From Desulfoluna sp942491485 (GTDB lineage Bacteria > Desulfobacterota > Desulfobacteria > Desulfobacterales > Desulfolunaceae), in NCBI GenBank assembly GCA_942491485.1, contig CALOAX010000004.1, positions 496,001-560,000 of the forward strand: a DNA stretch of 64,000 bases, written 5' to 3'. Each line of letters opens with the position of its first letter. Position 1 is the stretch's first letter. Below are positions 1 to 8,297 of this stretch, in pieces. The notes below the pieces were generated by a model that ran no database searches, had not been told where the DNA came from, and was given only the letters and a program-made list of their open reading frames with translations. Position numbers and translations under genes: made by a program.

Positions 1-2
1 TT

Positions 3-86
3 GATATCGCCTCGGCTTGTGATGCACTTTTTGAGGTGCGGGACCACGGGCTTTTTCCCCTTGACCATGGGGTGACCTCATGGTGA
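3..86 (+). CDS. ABC transporter ATP-binding protein, C-terminal end (partial)
   Basis: Only the last 27 codons lie in the window; the gene begins upstream. The tail contains a run resembling the segment after the H-loop of LolD/MacB-type ATPases (CDALFEVRDHGLFPL). The stop overlaps the start of the FtsX-like permease by 7 bases, the usual translational coupling of an exporter ATPase with its permease. The identification rests on this short tail and the neighbour, so it is inferred. Confidence 0.6.
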   Translation, partial: DIASACDALFEVRDHGLFPLDHGVTSW

Positions 87-2548
87 ACCGTCCACTTCTT
101 CGGCTTGCTCTGCGCCATGGGCGGTTGCATGCGGGGAGCACACTGCTGCTGATCTTTGGGATTGCCTTGGGCGTGTCGGTGGTTATTTCCGTGGAGCTGG
201 CGGGGAAAAGTGTGTCCCGCTCATTTGAGCTGACCACAGAGGCGCTGTATGGGCGTGCCACCCACCAGATCACCGGAAGTGGCGCTTTTTTTTCGCCCGA
301 GGTGTACCGACGTCTGCGTGTGGAGATGGGTGTGTTTGCAAGCACCCCTGTCATTGAGGGGCGGGTGGCGTTTGAGGGCCGGGAAGGGACTGTCCGGATG
401 TTGGGCATCGATCCATTTTCAGTGTCCGTCTTTCGCCCGGAGTCGGAGCTGGGTGACGGGTTGACCGGCGGGTGTTTCCCCCAGGGAGAGGGGGTGATGA
501 TCTCTCGCGCCATCGCATTGCATCTCGGGGTCTCGTCCGGGGATTTCATCAGCCTTGTCACGGGGGAACGGAAGGTCGTGGCACGTGTCCGCTGCGTGAC
601 AGACCGTGGTATTTTGGGGCTCTCGGAACTCGTGGTGGCGGACCTTGCCTTTGCTTCGGATCTCATGGGCTCCAGGTCGGACCTAAGTCGCATCGACCTG
701 ATCCTGAAAGGCACGGATCAGGCTGAAGCGCTCTCAGCAAGCCTGCCGGACGGGGTCCACCTGACGGCGTTGGAGGACTCCATGGGGGCGCGACGTGCGC
801 TTTCCGAAGCCTTTGAAACCAACCTCACCGCCTTCAGCGTGCTGGCTCTGTTTATGGGGATGTTTCTTGTCTACAGCACCGTCTCGTTTTCAGTCCATGG
901 ACGGCTCACGCAGGTAGGGGTGCTGAGGGCCCTTGGCGCGTCTCCCCGGGATCTTTTTTTCATGGTGGTGGGGGAGACCGGGGTCTACGCGCTGCTGGGG
1001 TCAGCAGCCGGCATTGTGCTGGGGACGCTCCTTGGCCGCCTGACGGTGGGGCTCGTGACGGTTACCGTCTCCGAATTGTACTATGAATTGATCGCCCCTG
1101 CCGGGGGCCTTTCCATTGGCGTTTATGCAAAAGGGGTGCTGTTCGGGTGCCTCGCAGCCTTTTTGGCAGCCCTTCTCCCGGCTTTTGCCGCAGCATCGGA
1201 GGAGCCCGTCACCGTCATCGCCAAGCGGTCTGTGGGTCGAATAAGCCCCCTTGCCTCGGGTGGTGCGGGCATGGCGCTTCTATCCCTGGGAGCCCTTCCG
1301 CTCACAGGCCTCTCTTCGTCACTTTCCTTTGCGTTTTCCGGGCTTTTTCTTCTTCTGGCCGGAGCTGCTCTTTTGGTTCCCCTGATGCTTGTGGTGATGG
1401 GACGCCTCATCTCCCCTCTGGTCCGGGGGCTCTCCTTTGGCGTTCGGTCTGCGGTGAGACGCACCGCGGGACGGCCTGCCGAGAATGCTCTCACTGTTGC
1501 CACCCTGATGGTGGTGACCGCGGCAACCCTGGGCATCGGGCTGATGACCGGGAGCTTTCGAACGGCTGTTTCCGAGTGGATTCACCGAAACATCCGTGGT
1601 GACCTTCAACTTGCAACGAGTGTGGGCAGTGGACGAAATCTTCCGGACGGGGTTCTTGCCTCCCTTGGAGATCTTTCGGCGGTGGCGTCCATTTTGCCTT
1701 ACACCATTCGGCGGGTGCAGTGGGGCAAGGCCGAAGAGACCCTGCTCTTCTCCTATGATGGTCCCATGCCCGAGCAGACGTGGGTGTGGCGTTCCGATGG
1801 GCAGGGGGTTTTTGTGTCAGAAGTCTTTGCCCGGCACGCCGGGGTGACCGAGGGGGATCCGGGAACCATCTCCTTTGAAACGGCGAAAGGAGAACAGCGG
1901 TTGCCTGTGGTGGGGGTCTTTTCCGATTTCTTCTCGGGGACCGGCAGGGTGATTCTTCCAAGGCGGCTTTATGAGTCCCTCTGGTCGAACACGGGCCACA
2001 CCAGCCTTCAGATATTTCTCGCGGATGGGGCGAATCCTGCGCAAGTGGCGGAGAGCCTGCGCGGGGGGCTTGCACAAACCCATGGCCTGCTTGTGCGGGA
2101 GGGCCCTCTTATTCGCCAGGAGACTCTGAGGGTCTTTGATCGTACCTTTCGCATTGCCGGGGCGCTTCAACTGCTCATTGCCCTTACCGCCGTTGTGGGT
2201 GTCTTTTCTGCCTTTACCGCTCGTGTTTCTGGACGCTATCGGGAGACCGGTGTCCTTCGTGCCCTGGGTGTGGCCCCATCGGGCATCCGGCGCCTTTTTT
2301 TTGGTGAATTTTTGCTGCTGGCGCTTCTGGCCGTGATTTTTGCGCTCCCCCTGGGCGTGGGGATGGCTATTTACCTTATTGATGTCATCAACGCGCGTTC
2401 TTTTGGCTGGAGCTATGACCTCATTGTCTCGGGGAAAAGCTTGATTGCATGCCTTCTTCTTCCCTTTGCAGCAGCCATTCCCGCGGGGCTTATCCCCGCT
2501 GTCAGGGCGTCGCGCACCGACATCCGGGAGGCCCTCCAGGCCGAGTAG
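80..2548 (+). CDS. FtsX-like ABC transporter permease (LolC/MacB/AttF-type)
   Basis: Inner-membrane permease of 822 residues for an ATP-driven exporter of the MacB/LolCDE class. A first membrane segment lies near residues 17-40, followed by a large periplasmic domain. A first FtsX block of three segments spans about 250-375, a central hydrophobic region about 400-510, a second extracytoplasmic domain follows, and a final FtsX block spans about 700-815. The duplicated FtsX layout and length fit single-chain permeases of this class. The ATG overlaps the end of the upstream ATPase gene. The downstream AttH-like gene recalls attEFGH-type operons, where ATPase, permease and a secreted lipocalin-like protein occur together. 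The substrate is unknown; lipid or lipoprotein export is plausible by family. Confidence 0.85.
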   Translation: MVNRPLLRLALRHGRLHAGSTLLLIFGIALGVSVVISVELAGKSVSRSFELTTEALYGRATHQITGSGAFFSPEVYRRLRVEMGVFASTPVIEGRVAFEGREGTVRMLGIDPFSVSVFRPESELGDGLTGGCFPQGEGVMISRAIALHLGVSSGDFISLVTGERKVVARVRCVTDRGILGLSELVVADLAFASDLMGSRSDLSRIDLILKGTDQAEALSASLPDGVHLTALEDSMGARRALSEAFETNLTAFSVLALFMGMFLVYSTVSFSVHGRLTQVGVLRALGASPRDLFFMVVGETGVYALLGSAAGIVLGTLLGRLTVGLVTVTVSELYYELIAPAGGLSIGVYAKGVLFGCLAAFLAALLPAFAAASEEPVTVIAKRSVGRISPLASGGAGMALLSLGALPLTGLSSSLSFAFSGLFLLLAGAALLVPLMLVVMGRLISPLVRGLSFGVRSAVRRTAGRPAENALTVATLMVVTAATLGIGLMTGSFRTAVSEWIHRNIRGDLQLATSVGSGRNLPDGVLASLGDLSAVASILPYTIRRVQWGKAEETLLFSYDGPMPEQTWVWRSDGQGVFVSEVFARHAGVTEGDPGTISFETAKGEQRLPVVGVFSDFFSGTGRVILPRRLYESLWSNTGHTSLQIFLADGANPAQVAESLRGGLAQTHGLLVREGPLIRQETLRVFDRTFRIAGALQLLIALTAVVGVFSAFTARVSGRYRETGVLRALGVAPSGIRRLFFGEFLLLALLAVIFALPLGVGMAIYLIDVINARSFGWSYDLIVSGKSLIACLLLPFAAAIPAGLIPAVRASRTDIREALQAE

Positions 2549-2612
2549 CCAAAATGGTGACTATTCCCACACCTCGTACTTCAGACTGCGCGAAGGCGGC
2601 CGGGTTAACGAT

Positions 2613-2804
2613 GCCTCCGGCGGCCCTGCCGGGGGCCAAACTTTTGAAAAGTTGGATAAACAGGCCTTAAAAAATAACCCCGGGTGGATCGAAAGCCAAA
2701 GGCGAATGAGATTTGTCTCGAGGAACGAGGGACAAAGCGCATCCATATCCTGTTTTCGAGGTGTTTTTGCCTAATGTGGCTGCGCCACCCTCGACGCCGG
2801 AGGC
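2613..2804. repeat. Composite intergenic repeat, class A left end
   Basis: Begins GCCTCCGGCGGC with the class A module (a GGCC-rich hairpin, then an AAACTTTTGAAAAGTT hairpin and TAAACAGG). Ends GCCGGAGGC 30 bases before the attH-like start. It fills most of the gap between permease and attH-like gene. AT dinucleotides flank both ends. Confidence 0.8.
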
Positions 2805-2833
2805 ATGCTTTTTCAAACCATCAGAGGTGAAAA

Positions 2834-3916
2834 ATGAAACGGAGTCTGTTGTTCTGTCTGGCCACCCTCCTGTTTTGGGGCCCCCTTGCGTGGGCCGCCG
2901 GGCCTGATGCCGCGTCTGCGTTGTCCGGGGGGGCAGAAAGCTGCTACCGAAAGGCCGAACCCGGCACGGTGCTGTCTGTTCCGGCAGACCTGTTCCCCCA
3001 CGAGGATTTCAGGACAGAGTGGTGGTATGTGACGGGGAATCTTGAAGGGGAGTCTGGGGAGCACTACGGATATCAGTTTACCATATTCAGACGGGGACTT
3101 GCCTGCGATGCCGATGAGACCGGTTTGTCCTGGAGCGCCCGGCACCTCTATTTTGCCCACCTGGCCGTTTCGAGCGAATCAGAGAAGAGCTTTCACACCG
3201 GCTACCGTATGGAACGCCAGAGCTTCGGGCTGTCGGGTTGGCAGAAGGAGCCGTTGCGTATCTGGGTGGCCGATGTCTCCTTTGGCTGGGATGCAGGGTT
3301 CATTCACCTGGCAACCCGACATGGCGAGCCCGGGTTCTCCCTTACGCTGGAATCTGTGAAGCCGCCTGTCCTGCAAGGAGAGGCTGGGTTCAGTGTCAAA
3401 GACCCGGCCTCGGGAAGCGCTTCGCACTACCTCACATTGTCCCGCCTGAAAACAGACGGCACGCTGTCGTTACCGGGGCGCGTTGTTAAGGTGGCCGGGG
3501 TGAGCTGGATGGATCGGGAGTGGAGCACCGGCTCTCTTGGCAGTGATCAGTCGGGTTGGGACTGGCTGGCCCTGCACCTTGATGACGGGCGCGATCTCAT
3601 GGTGTGCCGGGTCCGGGGAACGAAGGCCGCGCCGGATTATTACTTCGGATCTATCTCCCTGGCTGACGGAAGCTATCGGGTTTTGGGTATGGGTGAATTC
3701 ACCATGGTTCCCAATGGGGGATTGAGTGCTCCTTCCGGGAGGGAGTACCCCGGAACATGGACGGTCTCGGTACCCAGAGAGGCCATCGCGCTCACGGTGA
3801 CACCTCTGTTTGACAACCAGGAGCATGGTGAAGGTGTTGTCTACTGGGAAGGGGCTGTGAAAGCCACAGGCAACGGGGGCTCAGGCCGCGGGTACCTGGA
3901 GATGACTGGGTACTGA
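2834..3916 (+). CDS. Secreted AttH/CrtC-like (lipocalin-like) hydrolase-family protein
   Basis: A 360-residue protein with a signal peptide (about residues 1-21, ending AWA) followed by the AttH signature FPHEDFRTEWWYVTGNLEG and conserved WSTG and GWDWLALHL motifs. It belongs to the predicted secreted hydrolase/carotenoid 1,2-hydratase-like family, which folds as a double lipocalin. The name hydratase should not be taken literally here. The start has a good ribosome site (AGAGGTG) about 7 bases upstream. Co-orientation with the FtsX permease supports a joint role in exporting or handling a hydrophobic compound. The reaction is unknown. Confidence 0.85.
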   Translation: MKRSLLFCLATLLFWGPLAWAAGPDAASALSGGAESCYRKAEPGTVLSVPADLFPHEDFRTEWWYVTGNLEGESGEHYGYQFTIFRRGLACDADETGLSWSARHLYFAHLAVSSESEKSFHTGYRMERQSFGLSGWQKEPLRIWVADVSFGWDAGFIHLATRHGEPGFSLTLESVKPPVLQGEAGFSVKDPASGSASHYLTLSRLKTDGTLSLPGRVVKVAGVSWMDREWSTGSLGSDQSGWDWLALHLDDGRDLMVCRVRGTKAAPDYYFGSISLADGSYRVLGMGEFTMVPNGGLSAPSGREYPGTWTVSVPREAIALTVTPLFDNQEHGEGVVYWEGAVKATGNGGSGRGYLEMTGY

Positions 3917-4047
3917 GGGGCCTCTGTATTGTGACCATGTTGGTTTCGGTTTCAACGGTGATGAGGCCGCGTTGGGTGAAAATACCTTGAATGCGGGTGG
4001 GCTTGAGACTTGAGATACCGCTGGCATTCAAGGGTTTGAGGGCCAAG

Positions 4048-5445
4048 TCAACCCAAGACCCTCTTTAACACATCAATACCCTGGCTGATTTCTTCCCATT
4101 TAAGGTTGCCATAGCCGATGATAAGGGTGTCCCGGTGTCGGTTGGGTTGAATGCTGTGGTGGGACACCGGGTAGACACGGGCCCCTTCGGTTTCGATGCG
4201 GGCGAGACATTCGTCGGTGAAGGTGACTCCATCAAAGCGGGCGGAGAGGTGTAGGCCTGTGGCGCTTCCCAGGATGTGCACCCGGCTGCCGAAGGCCTCT
4301 TTGAGGGCCTTTACGGTGGTGTCTCGTCTTTGGCGGTAGAGTTTTTTCATCTTGGCAAGGTGCCTTTGGTAGTGGCCCCCGTCGATGAATTGGGCGAGGG
4401 CCAGCTGGGATGCGGTTTCATTGTGGAGGTCGCTTTGCCATTTCAGGGTTCGGGCTGCGGAGATGAGCTCCGGTGGGAGCACAAGGTAGCCGGTTCGAAT
4501 GGAGGGGCAGAGTGTCTTGCTGAAGGTCCCGATATAGATCACCCGGTCCGGGCAGAGACCGTGCAGGGAGTTTAGGGGAGGCCCGTCAAATCGGAACTCG
4601 CTGTCATAGTCGTCCTCCACGATGAAGGTCCCTTTGGCCTGGGCATAGTGCAGCAGCTCGATGCGCCGCTGGATGGGCAGGGTGGCACCCAGGGGAAACT
4701 GGTGCGATGGGGTGATAAACACAAAGGCCGGGGAGAGAGTCTCTGGAAGCCGTTCGGTGATCATTCCCGAGTCGTCCACGGCAACCGGGTGGATGATGCC
4801 GCCATGTTGCTCCACAATCTGCTGAATATCGAGGGTGATGGGGTCCTCCAAGATCACCTCCCGCCGTTTCTGCAGGAGCAGGGAGCAGACAATGCCGATG
4901 GCCTGGGTTGTGCCGGCGGTGATGACGATCTGTTCCGGATGACAGCAGACCCCTCTTCGCTCCACAACATGGCGGCAGATGGCCTCCCGAAGTTCCATGC
5001 GTCCTTCCGGGTGACCATAAACGAGAACCTCTTCCGGGGGCCTGTCGTAGACCCGCTTCAACATGGAGAGCCAGGTGCGGACGGGGAACAGGCGAAGGTC
5101 CGGGGTGCCCGACTTGAAATTGATCTCCCCATCAGGGCAGGCGTGTCCCATGGAGACCGGGCGGGGGGCTGGGAGCGGTGCTGGTTTTACCGTCGGGTAA
5201 TGGGTCCCGGGGGCGATGTAGGTGCCGGAGCCGGTTTTGGACTCAGTAAACCCCTCCGCGTAAAGAAGGTCATAGGCCTCCAGAATCACATTCCGTGAAA
5301 CACCGAGGCGTCCCGCAAGCTCACGGCTGGAAGGCAGTCGGGTGCCTTCGGGAAGCTCCCCGTCCAAAATGCGTTGCCTGATCTGGCCGTAGACCTGCCG
5401 GATCATGGGTACGCCCGAATCTTTATCCAGTGTTAACCAGATCAT
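4048..5445 (-). CDS. MocR/PdxR-type regulator (GntR HTH + aminotransferase-like domain)
   Basis: A 465-residue cytoplasmic regulator. Residues about 10-75 form a GntR winged helix (RLPSSRELAGRLGVSRNV). The rest is a class I aminotransferase fold with the PLP lysine motif GTFSKT near residue 300 and the upstream VEDDYDSEFRF motif typical of MocR proteins. These regulators sense pyridoxal phosphate or an amino compound. The gene diverges from an EamA-type exporter, which makes that exporter the most likely target. The long spacer of about 790 bases is filled by repeats, so the control region is uncertain. Confidence 0.9.
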   Translation of the reverse strand: MIWLTLDKDSGVPMIRQVYGQIRQRILDGELPEGTRLPSSRELAGRLGVSRNVILEAYDLLYAEGFTESKTGSGTYIAPGTHYPTVKPAPLPAPRPVSMGHACPDGEINFKSGTPDLRLFPVRTWLSMLKRVYDRPPEEVLVYGHPEGRMELREAICRHVVERRGVCCHPEQIVITAGTTQAIGIVCSLLLQKRREVILEDPITLDIQQIVEQHGGIIHPVAVDDSGMITERLPETLSPAFVFITPSHQFPLGATLPIQRRIELLHYAQAKGTFIVEDDYDSEFRFDGPPLNSLHGLCPDRVIYIGTFSKTLCPSIRTGYLVLPPELISAARTLKWQSDLHNETASQLALAQFIDGGHYQRHLAKMKKLYRQRRDTTVKALKEAFGSRVHILGSATGLHLSARFDGVTFTDECLARIETEGARVYPVSHHSIQPNRHRDTLIIGYGNLKWEEISQGIDVLKRVLG

Positions 5446-5526
5446 GGGATCTCTCCTGTAAGGACCAGCGCAAAAACAAATTCACAAAAAGCAATGCCTT
5501 CTATGGTTAAAGTGGCCCAAAAAAAT

Positions 5527-5701
5527 GCCTCCGGCTGCAAGGTGTGCCACCTTGAAAGCAGGTTGCAAATGCGCTTTGTCCTTCGTTCCTCAGGCCAAAT
5601 CACATTTGCTTTAGGCTTTAGGTTGACCCAAGATTTTTTTTAAAAAAGACCTGTTTGGCAACCTTTTTAAAAGGTTGGCCCCCGGCAGGGCCGCCGGAGG
5701 C
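5527..5701. repeat. Composite intergenic repeat (class B + class A)
   Basis: Starts GCCTCCGGC, then the class B module (AAGGTGTGCCACCTT hairpin, CCTCGTTCCTC-like core). Ends with a class A module (TTTTTAAAAGG hairpin, CCCGGCAGGGCC hairpin) and GCCGGAGGC. AT occurs on both sides. Confidence 0.8.
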
Positions 5702-5716
5702 ATCTTTAACCTGGCT

Positions 5717-6108
5717 GCCTCCGGCGGCCAGGTGGGGGGCACCTGGAAACCCCATGGCGAATGCATGGGGTGTGTCGTAATTCGATCGTTCTGGATGCAT
5801 TCGCGCGACGGGTGTCGTTGGGCAACCGCTACCGCAAGATAGGCGGGTCTCATCGTTCGATTTCGTCATCCCCGACTGCTCAGGTTATCCGAAGCGACAG
5901 GAGTTTCCTTTCATCACTCGTTTCCCTATATCGGTGGTGAAACGAATGATCGGGGTGCCATGGTCGTGAAACGACAAAGCCTGGAACCACAGACACGTTA
6001 AACCCAAATGGGATGGGTTGCATACATCGGTGATGCAATCGGATCTGCGCTCAATACCTGTTTGTCAAACTTTTCAAAAGTTTGGCCCCCGGCAGGGCCG
6101 CCGGAGGC
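5717..6108. repeat. Long composite intergenic repeat
   Basis: Bounded by GCCTCCGGCGGC and GCCGCCGGAGGC and about 390 bases long. The left part carries a variable hairpin (CCAGGTGGGGGGCACCTGG) and the right part a class A module. The middle is unique sequence in which I see no gene. Confidence 0.65.
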
Positions 6109-6233
6109 ACAAGTTGATTTTTGCCCGAGTTCCAAATGGCCCTATCGAAATAGGGGTATAATGGATCTTTTGAGAACCACTTTGAATGAGCTAAGGTACA
6201 TCCATTTTCAAATGGAGTCAAAGGAGGTTTCTC

Positions 6234-7181
6234 ATGCGTTACCCCATGCCCGCTGACGGGCAGGTAAAGGGAATGGTCCAGCTGGTGCTGGCCATGGTGT
6301 TGGCGGGCAGTTCCGTGGTGGTGGGCAAATCCCTTACGGGGGCCCTGCCGGTTTTTTTCATCAGCTTCACCACCCTGTTGGTTGCGTTTCTGGTCCTGTT
6401 GCCCCTGGCTGCCAGACGCTGGCAGGAGATTGCAGCGTTAACGCCTCGTCAATGGGGCTCCCTGTTTATGCAGGCACTGTGCGGCATTGTTCTTTTTCGA
6501 GTCCTGACCCTCTATGGCCTGCAGCATACCGGTGCCGTTCAGGCAGGGGTCATCATGGGCACCACGCCGGCCGTTCTCACCGTGTTTGCGGCGATGTTCT
6601 TGAAGGAGCGCCCGACTCCCTGCGGCATGGCCGGGGTCGGATGCGCGGTGTGCGGCATGATGGTCCTGAACCTCTCGTCTGCACAGCCGGGAGGACAGGG
6701 TAACCTTGTGGGCAGTTTTCTTGTTTTCGGGGCCGTCGTGGCAGAAGCCCTCTTCACGATCTTTCGAAAAAAAGTGGCCGACCAGGTCTCCGCCGTGAGC
6801 AACACCTCTGGCCTCGTGTTTATCAGTCTCGTCCTGCTCGCTCCCTTCGCTGCCTGGGAATTTCAGAGCCGTCCCATCGTGCTCAATTTGCCTGCCCTTC
6901 TGGCCATCATCTACTACGGCGTGTTTGCAACGGTCATCGCCTACCTGCTCTGGACCCACGGCGTGGGCAAGGTCAGCGGCGAAGTTGCCGGTGTCGCCAC
7001 CGCGGCCATGCCTGCAAGTTCGGTTCTGCTGGCGGCTCTTATCCTCGGGGAATCGATAGCAAAACAGCATCTCCTGGGTTGCGCCATGGTGATGACCGGA
7101 ATTGCCTTGAGCGCCCTGTTTAAAAAACCCGAACGCAAAGATGCCGGGAATTTGTCCATAGAGGGGGAGGGGGGTGGGTAG
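6234..7181 (+). CDS. EamA/DMT-family membrane transporter
   Basis: A 315-residue inner-membrane protein with about ten hydrophobic segments arranged as two EamA repeats (roughly residues 10-140 and 155-290). Motifs include TPAVLTVFAA in the first repeat and AVAEALFTIFRKK at the start of the second. Drug/metabolite transporters of this kind usually export amino acids or other metabolites. A strong AAAGGAGG site lies 6 bases before the ATG. It diverges from the MocR regulator, which probably controls it. Confidence 0.9.
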   Translation: MRYPMPADGQVKGMVQLVLAMVLAGSSVVVGKSLTGALPVFFISFTTLLVAFLVLLPLAARRWQEIAALTPRQWGSLFMQALCGIVLFRVLTLYGLQHTGAVQAGVIMGTTPAVLTVFAAMFLKERPTPCGMAGVGCAVCGMMVLNLSSAQPGGQGNLVGSFLVFGAVVAEALFTIFRKKVADQVSAVSNTSGLVFISLVLLAPFAAWEFQSRPIVLNLPALLAIIYYGVFATVIAYLLWTHGVGKVSGEVAGVATAAMPASSVLLAALILGESIAKQHLLGCAMVMTGIALSALFKKPERKDAGNLSIEGEGGG

Positions 7182-8297
7182 AAAAAGGGGATGCCTCAGG
7201 CGGCAAGGGTATTACTTAAAAAAAAACGTTACGAATATTCGTCAAATCGGTTTTCCTATGGGGAAAGAGTCCTGATTGCCAGTGTATACAGGGGCCAAGG
7301 GTGGGGCCTGCAAGGTCGGTATGGTCAAATTTTATATGCTCATGTCAGGCACAGGTAAAAGAATGTTTCACCATCAAACGGGTGTGAGTTATAGGGGCCT
7401 GATACCAATGGCAAGATGAGGTATGCCGATTATGGATGGTATCGTATTCGGCAACAGAAACCCAGGCAGGTTTTTGCCACGGGTTGCTCGTAGAAAATGA
7501 CAGTGATTTGTTTTGATATAAGATTTGATCCATATTACTCCATTCTTAATTTGATGCTTGTGGTCAGTAGTTAATTTGGGAATACGCTAATCGCATCAAT
7601 GTAAGTGCGGTTTCAATATGCGTAAGTCCCAATGAAATAGGTGATTGATCTTGACATGCATGTAGGAATCGGACAGTATATTCAAACAATTAATGCATGA
7701 TTTTTATTTTTTGATCCTTGTTGTTTTGAAAAACAAAGTAAATAGCCAGCCTTATGGAATCACCAGGTAAACATTAACTGACGATATCAATATTCCTTAT
7801 TAATTTCCTTGTCAGGGTATAATGTAGATAAGCTCCTGAAGAAGATATAACGATAACTGAATAACGATCGTCGATCGTGGCCACAATACTGACTGTTTTT
7901 AACGATATTGCTCCAATGATATTTCTGGCCAGCCTGGCCCGGTCTGACCGCCAACTTGAAGTACACCGTCGTCGACAGTGCTGTCACATGTGGCCGTCTC
8001 TCAATTACAGGTCACGTTTGTCCTGCGATAGATATATCGAATTTTAAAGAGCCTTTTTGCCAACGCGGACTCACTCGTCACTTTGCTGGCGGCCGTGTTG
8101 AAACCTAACGTTGTCGGGTGTTTCTGTTTTTCTTGATCATGACGTTCTGTTGGCGTGAAGCATTGGTTTTATCTCCTTTCGCTATCGTGTTTGGCAGGAA
8201 GGCAGGACATACGATTTCGTATGACGACATGTCGCCACGCCATCCGGTATTTTTTTACGGTTTCATCAATAATGAATCGCATAAAAAGGGAAACAAC
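7182..8297. other. Long AT-rich intergenic region without recognisable gene
   Basis: About 1.1 kb, clearly richer in A+T than its surroundings. A decayed repeat end (GCCTCAGGCGGC) lies at about 7195. A possible but weak promoter (TTGACA at about 7650, CAGTAT 17 bases on) lies far upstream of the DUF3141 gene. Two short minus-strand reading frames (about 62 and 66 codons) have no start signals or recognisable similarity and I do not call them. It could be decayed mobile DNA or a long control region. Confidence 0.5.

Noticed and set aside
1123..2170. Several long open frames on the opposite strand of the FtsX-like permease
   Set aside because: They are low-complexity Arg/Pro/Gly-rich shadows of a GC-rich gene; the permease frame has clear membrane segments.
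7345..7987. Two short minus-strand frames in the AT-rich spacer
   Set aside because: No start signals and no recognisable similarity.
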